Positions 1 through 9,097 are shown, counted from the first letter of the stretch. The stretch: 35,356 nucleotides of DNA from Acinetobacter nosocomialis NIPH 2119 (GCF_000368085.1 NZ_KB849239.1:984578-1019933), one strand, 5' to 3'. Made by a program: numbers and translations. Notes: a model not told the origin generated them from the letters alone.

Positions 1-32
1 CGGATGGCATCGATGATATAAGCGTTTTTCAT
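1..32 (-). CDS. catF: 3-oxoadipyl-CoA thiolase, first 10 codons only
   Basis: Reading leftward, an ATG at 32-30 opens the peptide MKNAYIIDAIR, which runs off the window edge. As I remember the family, this is the conserved start of PcaF/CatF thiolases. The enzyme cleaves 3-oxoadipyl-CoA with CoA to succinyl-CoA and acetyl-CoA, the last step of the beta-ketoadipate pathway. The position after catI and catJ in the same direction fits the catIJF order known from Acinetobacter. Only the N-terminus is visible, so thiolase active-site residues cannot be checked. A weak GGAA ribosome-binding element precedes the start. The gene is separated from catJ by about 500 bases of repeat-rich DNA, which is unusual for this operon. 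Confidence 0.75.
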   Translation of the reverse strand, partial: MKNAYIIDAI

Positions 33-182
33 TCTTACATTTCCATTTTGAAATCTGTTGCTGTCATTGCTACATCGTGAAACTTTTTAGCATTTGCTGG
101 TGCTGATCATGGTTACTAAGTTCGAAGTAGTCATGACGGAGTCTTATCGTGTTGAGTCAAATGCCAGTAGTTAATTCATGTC

Positions 183-442
183 ACTTTTTTAAAAAAGTAA
201 CCAAAAACCTTTGTTGAACAGAGGAGGCTTCCATGCCTCCCTGTCCAACGGGCGACATCCATGTCGCCTGTCACAATAGCGAATTACGGTAAAATCCAAA
301 TTAATAAACAAGAACCGCGTATTCAAAGAGTTCCATCCAGTGTTTCGCGTTGGCGACATGGATGTCGCCTCGTTACTCAGCACAACAGGGATGTTGTGTC
401 TGAGTGACAAAGGATTTTTGTTACTTTTTATCCTTAAAAAGT
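183..442. repeat. Intergenic repeat element with nested inverted repeats between catJ and catF
   Basis: The ends are inverted copies of each other: 183-214 reads as an imperfect reverse complement of 407-442, with matching CTTTGT/ACAAAG, AAAAA and AAAGT blocks. Inside are two near-identical perfect hairpins, GGCGACATCCATGTCGCC at 251-268 and GGCGACATGGATGTCGCC at 352-369. A GGAGGC/GCCTCC hairpin lies at 224-240 and a CACAACA/TGTTGTG hairpin at 381-398. No credible gene lies in 33-528. The structure resembles a non-coding mobile repeat (REP or MITE type). I recall similar GGCGACAT hairpins scattered through Acinetobacter genomes, but copy number was not checked. Confidence 0.7.
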
Positions 443-528
443 AAGGTACTGCCTATACAAAGGGCTTTCGAAGACCACTATCATTTACAGGCAATGACAG
501 TAGTAGCATTGGCTATGCTGTGTAAACT

Positions 529-1182
529 TTACCCTTGAGTTGCATCAATCAAAGTCGCACCCGTTAAAGCCTGTAACTCATCAAAGCTAAGACCTTCAAC
601 TTTCTCAATTACTTTTAAATCGTCTTTGGTCACATCAATCACACACAGGTCGGTGTAAATACGATCCACACAGTGTTTACCCGTTACCGGATAAGTCAGC
701 TCAGCCACAATCTTTGGTTCACCTTGTTTGGTGACGTGGTCTGTAGTGATAAATACTTTCTTGGCACCAACTGCCAAATCCATCGCACCACCTACGGCAG
801 GAATCGCATCCGGTGCACCGGTGTGCCAGTTCGCCAAGTCACCATTGGCTGCAACCTGAAAGGCACCAAGTACGGCAATATCAAGATGACCACCACGCAT
901 CATCGCAAATGAGTCACCATGGTGGAAAAAGCTGCCGCCTTCAAGCATGGTCACAAACTCTTTACCCGCATTAATCAGTTCAGGGTCTTCTTCACCTGCC
1001 GCTGGTGGTGGGCCAAATGCCAATAGGCCATTTTCAGAATGAAGGAAAATATCTTTATCGTTAGGTAAGTAGCTGGCAATTTTAGTTGGTAAGCCAATGC
1101 CCAAGTTCACATAGGCGCCATCTGGAATATCTTGTGCCACACGTTGTGCAATCTGGTCACGGCTGAGTTTCTGGTAGCTCAT
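529..1182 (-). CDS. catJ: 3-oxoadipate CoA-transferase, subunit B
   Basis: This is the beta subunit of the enzyme that moves CoA from succinyl-CoA to 3-oxoadipate in the cytosol. The 217 residues match the usual subunit B length. The SENG motif at residues 49-52 places the catalytic glutamate at Glu50, in the expected N-terminal position, followed by the GLLAFGP stretch typical of family I CoA-transferases. A strong AAGGAG lies just before the ATG. The gene follows catI by 18 bases, so the two subunits are co-translated. A paralogous pcaIJ pair is expected elsewhere in Acinetobacter; the location in the cat operon supports the catJ name over pcaJ. Transcription would continue toward catF through the repeat element. 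Confidence 0.93.
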   Translation of the reverse strand: MSYQKLSRDQIAQRVAQDIPDGAYVNLGIGLPTKIASYLPNDKDIFLHSENGLLAFGPPPAAGEEDPELINAGKEFVTMLEGGSFFHHGDSFAMMRGGHLDIAVLGAFQVAANGDLANWHTGAPDAIPAVGGAMDLAVGAKKVFITTDHVTKQGEPKIVAELTYPVTGKHCVDRIYTDLCVIDVTKDDLKVIEKVEGLSFDELQALTGATLIDATQG

Positions 1183-1200
1183 GTTATTTCTCCTTATTGC

Positions 1201-1872
1201 TTACTGTGCTGGCGCTACTTGTACAACATGCTGTACAAAGATACCCGGGGTGATGATGTGTTCAGGGTCTAATCCACCCAGCTCCACCACTTCAGAAACC
1301 TGAGCAATGGTGACATCCGCAGCCATGGCCATGATCGGGCCAAAGTTACGTGCAGATTTACGGTAAACCAGATTACCCCAGCGGTCGCCCTTATAAGCTT
1401 TAATCAGGGCGAAGTCAGCCTTGATCGGATATTCAAGTACGTAATCTTTCCCATCAATATGACGGGTTTCTTTGCCTTCAGCCAAAAGTGTTCCAAAGCC
1501 TGTTGGTGTAAACACTGCTCCAAGTCCCATACCCGCTGCCTGAATACGACAAGCCAGATTACCTTGCGGTACAACCTCAAGTTCCACCTTTCCGGCACGG
1601 TATAGTTCATCAAACACATAAGAATCTGACTGACGTGGGAAAGAGCAAATGACTTTTTTTACTGAACCGGCTTTAAGCAGTTTAGCCAGACCATAGTCAC
1701 CATTACCGGCATTGTTGCTCACAATGGTTAATCCTTTAACACCGAGTTCAATCAGACCGTCAATGAGTTCAGCGGGTTGTCCTGCGGTACCAAAACCACC
1801 AATCAGAATGGTTGCACCATCTTTAATCTGCGATAAAACCTCGCTTAGTGAGGACTTACTTTTGTCAATCAT
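1201..1872 (-). CDS. catI: 3-oxoadipate CoA-transferase, subunit A
   Basis: This is the alpha subunit partner of CatJ. The 223 residues show the glycine-rich GGFGTAGQP segment at about residues 25-33, which forms the CoA-binding loop in family I CoA-transferases, and the later SARNFGPIMA segment typical of subunit A. The ATG at 1872 is preceded by TAAGG at a normal distance. It lies 134 bases downstream of catA, a gap that holds two strong hairpins, and 18 bases upstream of catJ. The pair converts 3-oxoadipate and succinyl-CoA to 3-oxoadipyl-CoA and succinate. The cat name is chosen from context; sequence alone would not separate it from pcaI. Confidence 0.93.
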   Translation of the reverse strand: MIDKSKSSLSEVLSQIKDGATILIGGFGTAGQPAELIDGLIELGVKGLTIVSNNAGNGDYGLAKLLKAGSVKKVICSFPRQSDSYVFDELYRAGKVELEVVPQGNLACRIQAAGMGLGAVFTPTGFGTLLAEGKETRHIDGKDYVLEYPIKADFALIKAYKGDRWGNLVYRKSARNFGPIMAMAADVTIAQVSEVVELGGLDPEHIITPGIFVQHVVQVAPAQ

Positions 1873-1905
1873 GTGAGAAACCTTAGAGCATGAGGTAACG
1901 TGATG

Positions 1906-1995
1906 TATTACTACCGCTAAAAATTTATTGAAATTCTTAATGGTAGTAATAAATGGAGTAAATTTTGTGAGTCAAAAGCGAACTTTTAACTCACA
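1906..1995 (-). other. Two intercistronic hairpins between catA and catI
   Basis: Arm 1906-1915 (TATTACTACC) is the perfect reverse complement of 1942-1951. A second hairpin spans 1966-1995: 7 bp TGTGAGT/ACTCACA, one mismatch, 5 bp AAAAG/CTTTT, and on the transcribed strand a UUCG tetraloop. No U-tract follows on the operon strand, so these look like mRNA processing or stability elements rather than complete terminators. Confidence 0.55.
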
Positions 1996-2006
1996 TACAC
2001 TTTCAA

Positions 2007-2927
2007 TTAAGCACTAGCGCGACGACGTTCAACTTCAGTTGAAGGAGCAGCAGCGGCTTCTTTAACCAATTCAATGTTAAATGTGATGTGTTTGAAAGCG
2101 TGATCTAAACCACGGCGTTGAATTTCAGCAGGGTCTGTTACATCTACTGCTGTTGCCACTAAACCGTCACGAGTAGCGAAGGCAAAGTCATCCCATAAGT
2201 ACTCATCACCTTCAATGTTGAATTGAGTAGTTAGCTTGCGGTAACCCGGTGCAGAAACGAAGTAGTGAACGTGAGATGGACGGTTACCATGACGGCCTAA
2301 CTTGTTAAGAAGAGCCTGTGTTGTACCTTCAGGAGGGCATCCATAACCAACTGGCATAGTGGTTAACGCTACATATTTACCATCTGTATCAGTGAAAATG
2401 GTACGGCGTAAGTTAAAGTCAGATTGAGACTTATCAAAGAATGAATAGTTACCTAAACTGTTGGCATGCCATACTTCAACTTTAGCATTTTCAATAATAT
2501 TGCCATCCGTGTCAGTTACTTTACCTTCAATAATTAAGGTATCGATTTTGCCAGTTTCAGTTCCATCATCCATACGTGCAAAACCAACTGATTCAGGCGC
2601 GCCAGCTACATAAAGTGGACCTTCAATAGTACGTGGTGTGCCGCCAGTAACACCAGCTTTGGCATCTGCTTCATCTGCACGTAAGTCAAGATAATGTTCT
2701 AAACCTAAGCCAGCAGCCAAAAGACCAAGTTCATTTGCTTGACCTGCATCGGTAAAATATTCCAAACCTTTCCAAACTTCAGAAGGCTGGATGTCTAAAT
2801 CTTCGATGGCTTGAAATAAATCCCCAAGAAGGCGCACTACAATTTGTTGAACACGTGCATCGACTTCACCTTTTGCTGTGTCGACATTCATTTGTTTTAC
2901 AAGCGCATCAATTTGTTGACGGTTCAT
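2007..2927 (-). CDS. catA: Catechol 1,2-dioxygenase (intradiol)
   Basis: The enzyme opens catechol between its hydroxyls to give cis,cis-muconate, using non-haem Fe(III). The 306-residue protein has an N-terminal helical dimerisation segment (about residues 1-100), then the intradiol core starting near TPRTIEGPLYV. The iron ligands are visible: Tyr161 (NYSFF), Tyr195 (GYGCPPEG), His219 and His221 (SHVH). An AAGGAG precedes the ATG by 7 bases. The gene lies inside the catBC...IJ operon, 160 bases after catC, instead of beside ben genes as in A. baylyi ADP1. Its N-terminal third differs clearly from the ben-linked ADP1 CatA as I remember it, so a second paralog may exist elsewhere. The catC-catA spacer contains imperfect GC-rich hairpins. 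Confidence 0.95.
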   Translation of the reverse strand: MNRQQIDALVKQMNVDTAKGEVDARVQQIVVRLLGDLFQAIEDLDIQPSEVWKGLEYFTDAGQANELGLLAAGLGLEHYLDLRADEADAKAGVTGGTPRTIEGPLYVAGAPESVGFARMDDGTETGKIDTLIIEGKVTDTDGNIIENAKVEVWHANSLGNYSFFDKSQSDFNLRRTIFTDTDGKYVALTTMPVGYGCPPEGTTQALLNKLGRHGNRPSHVHYFVSAPGYRKLTTQFNIEGDEYLWDDFAFATRDGLVATAVDVTDPAEIQRRGLDHAFKHITFNIELVKEAAAAPSTEVERRRASA

Positions 2928-3087
2928 ACTAAAACTCCTTAAGTATGCAATACGGTTTTGGGTGGCAGCGCTGCGGGCATTTTGTTTTGCTAGCGAATAA
3001 GTGCCGCCACGTTCCTTGTTACCTTCTGAATAATCTGCTTGGTTTATAAATGGACTTCAGAGATCACATTTAAAACATTCTTTGGAT

Positions 3088-3378
3088 TTACGAATCATCA
3101 TCACGAACAGAAGATGGGTGACGGTTCATTGCCATCACTTCAATGTCCATGTATGGATAGAGAGGTAAACCCTGTAAAATGTTGTGCAATTCTTCATTGC
3201 TCTCGACATCAAAAATGCTGATGTTCGAGTACTGGCCTGTAATTCGCCAGATATGACGCCATTTACCTTGGCGTTGTAATTCTTGCGAATAAGCTTTTTC
3301 AACGGCCTTAATTTCATTTGCTTTGTCGGCTGGCATATCAAGTGGAATATGCACATCCATACGTACATGAAATAACAT
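3088..3378 (-). CDS. catC: Muconolactone delta-isomerase
   Basis: This small enzyme shifts the double bond of (+)-muconolactone to give 3-oxoadipate enol-lactone. The 96 residues equal the family length. The protein shows the typical MLFHVRMDV start, the LQRQGKWRHIWRI segment, the PLYPYMDIEV segment and the C-terminal RHPSS. CatC forms a decamer in the cytosol in known cases. A strong AAGGAG lies before the ATG. It follows catB by 23 bases, and the two act on successive intermediates. Nothing is missing. Confidence 0.95.
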   Translation of the reverse strand: MLFHVRMDVHIPLDMPADKANEIKAVEKAYSQELQRQGKWRHIWRITGQYSNISIFDVESNEELHNILQGLPLYPYMDIEVMAMNRHPSSVRDDDS

Positions 3379-3401
3379 GGGAAACTCCTTATCCTGTTGC
3401 C

Positions 3402-4508
3402 TTAACGACGTAATTTCTCAATCTTATCTTCATCAATTTCAATGCCTAAGCCCGGAGCTGTTGGCAAATGCAATTCAAAGTTTTCGTAACGTAGCGGCTC
3501 TTTTAAAATTTCTTCGGTCAGTAATAACGGACCAAATAATTCAGTACCGAACGCTAATGTTTCAAAAGTTGCAAATACATGGGCCGATGCAATACTTCCT
3601 ACAGGACCTTCAAGCATGGTGCCGCCATATAGGTCGATACCAGCCAAACCAGCAATTTTGCCAACTTCACACGCTTCGATCAGGCCACCAGATTGTTCAA
3701 TTTTTACGGCAAATACATCTGCACCATGATTTTTTGCAATACGGAATGCACTGTCAGGTCCAGTTAAAGCTTCATCAGCCATAATGGCTACATCAAAACG
3801 ATGGGTGAGGCGAGCAAGTGCTTCGGTATTTTGAATTGCACATGGTTGTTCGATTAAATCGATTCCACCATCTTGGAGCTGTTGAATACCATGAATACAT
3901 TCAAGTTCTGACCATGCACGGTTTACATCTACACGTACACTAACATCAGCGCCTAATGCTTTTTTAATCGCAATCACATGGTCAACATCTTGCTGTAAAG
4001 GACGTGCACCAATTTTAAGTTTGAACGTGTTATGGCGCTTTAGCTCAATCATTTTACGAGCTTCAGCAATATCTTTTTCCGTGTCACCAGACGCAAGCGT
4101 CCAAAGCACAGATAAACTATTACGCAGACGTCCACCTAAAACTTCGCTTAATGGCACACCTAAACGTTTGGCCTGAATATCAAGTAGGGCAGTCTGAATG
4201 GCACACTTGGCAAAGCGGTTACCATTAATATTTTTACGAATCAGTTTGAGTGTTTGTGCAACATTTAAATCTTTAACTGATGTCAGTAATGGTGCAAAGT
4301 AGGTATCAATATTGGCTTTGACACTCTCAGGACTTTCTTCACCATAGTTCAGCCCACCAATGGTGGTGGCTTCACCCCAACCGACAATACCATCCGTGGT
4401 CGTAATTTTAACGAGTACCAAAGTCTGGGTACGCATAGTAGTCACAGACAACTGGTGAGGACGGATAGTTGGAATATCCACAAGTATGGTTTCTATGGTT
4501 CTATACAT
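3402..4508 (-). CDS. catB: Muconate cycloisomerase
   Basis: This enolase-superfamily enzyme cyclises cis,cis-muconate to muconolactone. The 368 residues show all catalytic parts: the KxK motif with Lys163 and Lys165 (FKLKIG), metal ligands Asp194 (VRVDVN), Glu220 (IEQP) and Asp245 (MADE), and Lys269 (FAVKIEQSGG) on the opposite side of the barrel. It is the first gene of the leftward cat operon, divergent from catM across a 100-base spacer that holds a CatM operator. Induction by muconate through CatM is established for this family in Acinetobacter and is likely here. Confidence 0.95.
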   Translation of the reverse strand: MYRTIETILVDIPTIRPHQLSVTTMRTQTLVLVKITTTDGIVGWGEATTIGGLNYGEESPESVKANIDTYFAPLLTSVKDLNVAQTLKLIRKNINGNRFAKCAIQTALLDIQAKRLGVPLSEVLGGRLRNSLSVLWTLASGDTEKDIAEARKMIELKRHNTFKLKIGARPLQQDVDHVIAIKKALGADVSVRVDVNRAWSELECIHGIQQLQDGGIDLIEQPCAIQNTEALARLTHRFDVAIMADEALTGPDSAFRIAKNHGADVFAVKIEQSGGLIEACEVGKIAGLAGIDLYGGTMLEGPVGSIASAHVFATFETLAFGTELFGPLLLTEEILKEPLRYENFELHLPTAPGLGIEIDEDKIEKLRR

Positions 4509-4589
4509 GAAGTTTCAACTATTACGAACTTGTTTGTATACCATAGAAGAATGTAATAGCCTAAAATAGATATAGAACGGTATTTTAAG

Positions 4590-5523
<934 letters not shown>

Positions 5524-5604
5524 CTTTTTAATACGTTTTAAATTGAATTATCATGTTATTTTAAAACTTTAAACCTATAGGTAATATGTAAAAGGAATTA
5601 TTGA

Positions 5605-6399
5605 ATGAGAAAAATTTTAGGTTTAGCTTCACTTATTATGTCTACTAGCGTTGTACATGCGGAACAATTAAAAGAACAAGAAAAAACTTCTCCTTATAGC
5701 GCGAATGTGACTTTTGCTAGTCAATATATTTCACGTGGTTTCCGACAAACTTGGGGTAAACCAGCCTTACAAGGTGGACTGGATTATGCTAACCCGAATG
5801 GTTTTTTTGTAGGAACTTGGGCATCAAGTGTCAGCTCTAACTATCTGCGAGATGCTTCAGTTGAATGGGATTTTTATACAGGTTATTTAAAAACAATCGA
5901 TAAATTCTCGATTGGTATGTCTATTTTTTATTATTACTATCCAGGCGCTAAAAGTACACCAGAAACGGGAAGTACGAGTTATAACTATGGTGAAATTGTA
6001 CCTCAAATTGGCTATGGTCCTTTAAGCCTTAAATACTTTGTGACTTACACGCCAGATTATGCTGGTTATAACTCTAAAACCATGGGTGGACCTGCTGGTA
6101 AAAGGTCAAGAGGATCAAGTTATTTAGATGTTAACTTTACTCAGCCGATCAGTGAAACTTGGACTTTTGGTGCCCACTATGGCTATGAAAAAATCAAAAA
6201 CTTTTCAGAGTCGAACTTTCAAGATGTTAAAGCCGAAGTAATTAAAGATTTAGGTGATGGTTGGAGTACAGGATTAGCCTATACCAAGGCATGGGATAAA
6301 AATGCTTATTATAAAAAGTATAGCAATGGTGAGCCGGGTGCACCTATTTCAAATCCAATTGATTCAACTTTTACAGTCTCTGTAAAAAAAGTTTTCTAA
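5605..6399 (+). CDS. Outer membrane beta-barrel protein, TIGR02001-like
   Basis: The 264-residue protein has a signal peptide (MRKILGLASLIMSTSVVHA, cut before EQ). The mature part opens with YSANVTFASQYISRGFRQTWG, resembling the conserved start of the TIGR02001 family of outer membrane proteins. Alternating aromatic and polar residues and a C-terminal Phe (TVSVKKVF) fit a beta-barrel inserted by the Bam machinery. Substrate is unknown; the neighbours suggest uptake of aromatic acids or sugar acids, which is inference. It follows catM on the same strand by 81 bases, where a small palindrome ACCTATAGGT (5573-5582) sits, and ends at a strong terminator. An AAAGGA motif precedes the start. Confidence 0.8.
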   Translation: MRKILGLASLIMSTSVVHAEQLKEQEKTSPYSANVTFASQYISRGFRQTWGKPALQGGLDYANPNGFFVGTWASSVSSNYLRDASVEWDFYTGYLKTIDKFSIGMSIFYYYYPGAKSTPETGSTSYNYGEIVPQIGYGPLSLKYFVTYTPDYAGYNSKTMGGPAGKRSRGSSYLDVNFTQPISETWTFGAHYGYEKIKNFSESNFQDVKAEVIKDLGDGWSTGLAYTKAWDKNAYYKKYSNGEPGAPISNPIDSTFTVSVKKVF

Positions 6400-6411
6400 T
6401 TTATAAATAAA

Positions 6412-6442
6412 AAAGCCTGATCACTTTTTGTTATCAGGCTTT
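6412..6442. terminator. Bidirectional terminator between porin-like gene and gntR
   Basis: Stem AAAGCCTGAT (6412-6421) pairs perfectly with ATCAGGCTTT (6433-6442), with an 11-base loop and A/T runs on both sides. It serves two convergent genes. Confidence 0.85.
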
Positions 6443-6462
6443 AAAAAATTTCATATAAAAAA

Positions 6463-7179
6463 TTATTTTTTAATTAAATCATACGCCATCTTAGTGTCAT
6501 CTAGCTGAACGAGTGAAGCATGGCGAGCAGAGAGCGGATCTTTATTTTCAATTGCTGTCAAAATTGCTTTATGTCTTGGTAGCGAATGGCCTTGCAAATT
6601 TGGACGTAGGCTTGTCACTTGAATTGATTGCTGCAAAGGTAAAACCAACATTTTTGACATATAAGCCAATAAATCATTATGCGTTGCTTTAGCAATTGCT
6701 AAGTGAAACTGAATATCGGGTTCTATAAACTCTTCAACTGTTGTCGCTTTTTCCATGCCTTCATAGGCTTGTTTAATGCGCTCAATATCCTCTTCATTTG
6801 CTGTACTTGCCGCGATATAAGCAAGCTCTGGTTCTAAAACTCGTCGTACAGTAGAAAGGGTTTTAAAAAATTCATGTTCAGGTGTCGTTTGAATCAACCA
6901 AAACAATACATCCGGATCGAGTAAATGCCATTCTTCTTTCGGTCTAACCACAGTCCCGATTTTAGGTCTTGAGTAAGTTAAACCTTTAGCATTTAAAACA
7001 CGGATGGCTTCGCGAAAGACAGGGCGGCTGACTTTATATTCTTCACATAAATCAACTTCACTTGGGAGTTTTTCATTTTCTGAGATTTCTCCAGAAACGA
7101 TTTTTAATCCCAATTGTTGAACAATTAATGCATGTTGGCTTTTGCTTGGAATAGGATTTTTATAGTCAGCTTTACTCAT
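6463..7179 (-). CDS. FadR-subfamily GntR regulator of the aldonate cluster
   Basis: The 238-residue protein has an N-terminal winged-helix domain (about residues 12-80, with LPSEVDLCEEYKVSRPVFRE) and a C-terminal FCD ligand domain. The FCD metal-site pattern is visible: Asp155, His159, His203 and His220. Such regulators usually repress sugar-acid catabolic genes and release DNA on binding the substrate or an intermediate. The gene lies 84 bases downstream of the dehydratase on the same strand. Two copies of a matching GntR-type operator lie in the divergent promoter region at 9012-9097. It is probably the local repressor. The Shine-Dalgarno sequence is weak; the ATG at 7179 is the only good start. 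Confidence 0.85.
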   Translation of the reverse strand: MSKADYKNPIPSKSQHALIVQQLGLKIVSGEISENEKLPSEVDLCEEYKVSRPVFREAIRVLNAKGLTYSRPKIGTVVRPKEEWHLLDPDVLFWLIQTTPEHEFFKTLSTVRRVLEPELAYIAASTANEEDIERIKQAYEGMEKATTVEEFIEPDIQFHLAIAKATHNDLLAYMSKMLVLPLQQSIQVTSLRPNLQGHSLPRHKAILTAIENKDPLSARHASLVQLDDTKMAYDLIKK

Positions 7180-7217
7180 ATTTCACTATTACGACATGTT
7201 GAATATCCTATGGTATA

Positions 7218-7251
7218 GATGACCTTGTGTTTTAACAAGATCATCTTTTTT
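7218..7251 (+). terminator. Terminator-like hairpin in the dehydratase-gntR gap
   Basis: The arms 7218-7228 and 7235-7245 pair over 11 positions with one mismatch, the loop is 6 bases, and six T follow on the plus strand. Both adjacent genes run on the minus strand, so a U-tract follows only in the antisense direction. In the sense mRNA it would be a simple hairpin between the two genes. Confidence 0.5.
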
Positions 7252-7263
7252 CAAGAATAAATA

Positions 7264-8997
7264 TTAATGAGAATGACGTGGAACTTCCGAGCCACGGCAA
7301 CCTACCAAGAAATCAAAATCACAGCCTTCATCGGCTTGTAAAACATGTTCTACATAGAGCTTACGGTAACCGCCAATAAAACTTGGTGGAGCTGGAGGCG
7401 CTAAATTTTCAAGACGTTGCTGAAGTTCTTCATCACTCACTTCTAGGTGAAGTTTTCCAGCATAGGCATCAAGTTCAATAAAGTCACCATTTTGAACTAC
7501 AGCCAAAGGCCCACCTGCCATGGCTTCTGGAGCAACATGCAAAACTACAGTGCCATAAGCTGTTCCACTCATACGTGCGTCGGAAATACGGACCATGTCG
7601 GTAATGCCTTTGGCTAAAATTTTTGGTGGCAGCCCCATATTTCCTACCTCGGCCATGCCCGGATAGCCTTTAGGGCCGGCATTTTTCATCACAAGAATAC
7701 AAGTTTCATCGACATCTAGATCTGGGTCATTAATACGGGCTTTATAATCATCGAAGTTTTCAAATACGACTGCACGGCCACGGTGTTTCATCAGTTCCGG
7801 TGTAGCAGCAGACGGTTTAAGCACCGCACCTTTAGGCGCTAAATTTCCGCGTAAAATACACATGCCGCCATCTAGTCGAATTGGGTTATCTATTTTCCGA
7901 ATCACTTCATCGTTATAAATAGGTGATTGCTGACAATTTTCCCAAATAGTTTGTCCGTTTACGGTTAAAGCTTGAGGATGTGGTAAGAGATTGGCTTCAC
8001 CCATGCGATGAATTACGGCTGGCAAGCCGCCGCTATAATAGAACTCTTCCATTAAAAAACGGCCCGATGGCAGTAAGTCGACAATGGTTGGCATGCTGCG
8101 GCCAACACGGTTCCAGTCATCGAGTTGTAAATCAACCCCAATGCGTCCAGCAATTGCTTTTAAGTGAATTACGGCATTGGTTGAACCACCAATAGCTGCA
8201 TTGACTTTAATGGCATTTTCGAAGGCTTCTTTAGTTAAAATTTTAGAAAGGCGTAAATCTTCATGGACCATATCAACAATACGCATACCAGAAAGATGAG
8301 CCAACACATAACGGCGAGAATCTACCGCTGGAATGGCCGCATTGTGGGGTAAGGAAGTACCTAAGGCTTCAGCCATACATGCCATGGTAGATGCGGTGCC
8401 CATGGTGTTACATGTACCAGCTGAGCGAGACATACCAGACTCGGCAGATAAAAATTCATTTAAATCAATTTTGCCTGCTTTGAGTTCTTCATGCATTTGC
8501 CAAACGATAGTACCTGCACCAATGTCTTTACCTTTATGCTTACCATTCAGCATTGGACCACCAGTCACTACAATGGCTGGAATATCACAACTTGCAGCTC
8601 CCATTAATAATGCAGGTGTGGTTTTGTCACAACCTGTCAGTAACACCACACCGTCAATAGGGTTACCACGAATCGCTTCTTCGACATCCATACTGGCTAA
8701 GTTACGGGTAAACATGGCGGTAGGACGTAAATTCGACTCACCATTTGAAAATACAGGAAACTCAACAGGGTAGCCGCCCGCTTCTAAAATCCCTTTTTTT
8801 ACGTGTTCGGCAATTTTTCGAAAATGCGCATTACATGGGGTGAGTTCAGACCATGTATTACAAATCCCAATAATAGGCTTGCCTTGAAACTCATGATCTG
8901 GAATTCCTTGGTTCTTCATCCAGCTACGATACATAAAGCCATTTTTATCCGTTGTACCAAACCAGGCAGCCGAACGAAGAACTTGTTTGTTATTCAT
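7264..8997 (-). CDS. IlvD/Edd-family sugar-acid dehydratase, probably pentonate dehydratase
   Basis: The 577-residue protein belongs to the iron-sulphur dehydratases that include dihydroxyacid dehydratase, 6-phosphogluconate dehydratase and L-arabinonate/D-xylonate dehydratases. Cluster cysteines are at the family positions: Cys55 (LTPCNAH), Cys123 (TGCDKTTPA) and Cys196 (GTCNTMG). The length and the NGESNLRPTAMFTRNL segment fit the sugar-acid branch. It would convert a pentonate to 2-keto-3-deoxypentonate. Neighbours supply the next two steps, an AraD1-like FAH enzyme and a 2,5-dioxovalerate dehydrogenase, which is why a pentonate substrate is favoured over biosynthetic IlvD. AGGGAA precedes the ATG. 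The exact stereochemistry of the substrate cannot be read from the sequence. Confidence 0.85.
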   Translation of the reverse strand: MNNKQVLRSAAWFGTTDKNGFMYRSWMKNQGIPDHEFQGKPIIGICNTWSELTPCNAHFRKIAEHVKKGILEAGGYPVEFPVFSNGESNLRPTAMFTRNLASMDVEEAIRGNPIDGVVLLTGCDKTTPALLMGAASCDIPAIVVTGGPMLNGKHKGKDIGAGTIVWQMHEELKAGKIDLNEFLSAESGMSRSAGTCNTMGTASTMACMAEALGTSLPHNAAIPAVDSRRYVLAHLSGMRIVDMVHEDLRLSKILTKEAFENAIKVNAAIGGSTNAVIHLKAIAGRIGVDLQLDDWNRVGRSMPTIVDLLPSGRFLMEEFYYSGGLPAVIHRMGEANLLPHPQALTVNGQTIWENCQQSPIYNDEVIRKIDNPIRLDGGMCILRGNLAPKGAVLKPSAATPELMKHRGRAVVFENFDDYKARINDPDLDVDETCILVMKNAGPKGYPGMAEVGNMGLPPKILAKGITDMVRISDARMSGTAYGTVVLHVAPEAMAGGPLAVVQNGDFIELDAYAGKLHLEVSDEELQQRLENLAPPAPPSFIGGYRKLYVEHVLQADEGCDFDFLVGCRGSEVPRHSH

Positions 8998-9011
8998 ACA
9001 AATTTCCCTAT

Positions 9012-9024
9012 ATAGTATTACTAT
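9012..9024. promoter_or_regulatory. GntR (FadR-type) operator, copy 1
   Basis: The 13-mer ATAGTATTACTAT is a perfect dyad and contains TAGTATTACTA, which fits the FadR-type pattern TNGTNNNACNA. It sits about 15 bases upstream of the dehydratase start, where a minus-strand -10 region would lie. Confidence 0.75.
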
Positions 9025-9084
9025 TAGAATTAATTGAATTAAAAATACACTATAAATTTTATTTTTAAAAGGTTTGAAATTTAA

Positions 9085-9097
9085 ATAGTATTACTAT
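9085..9097. promoter_or_regulatory. GntR (FadR-type) operator, copy 2
   Basis: An exact second copy of ATAGTATTACTAT, 73 bases from copy 1, about seven helical turns. It lies between a plausible plus-strand -35 (TTGAAA, 9074-9079) and -10 (around 9097-9102) for the transporter operon. Confidence 0.75.

Noticed and set aside
189..410. A 73-codon minus-strand frame in the catJ-catF gap
   Set aside because: It lies wholly in the hairpin-rich repeat element, encodes no recognisable sequence and has no ribosome site.
5535..5567. Terminator after catM
   Set aside because: GTTTTAAA/TTTAAAAC can pair, but the stem is entirely weak A/T except one pair and no clear T-tract follows.
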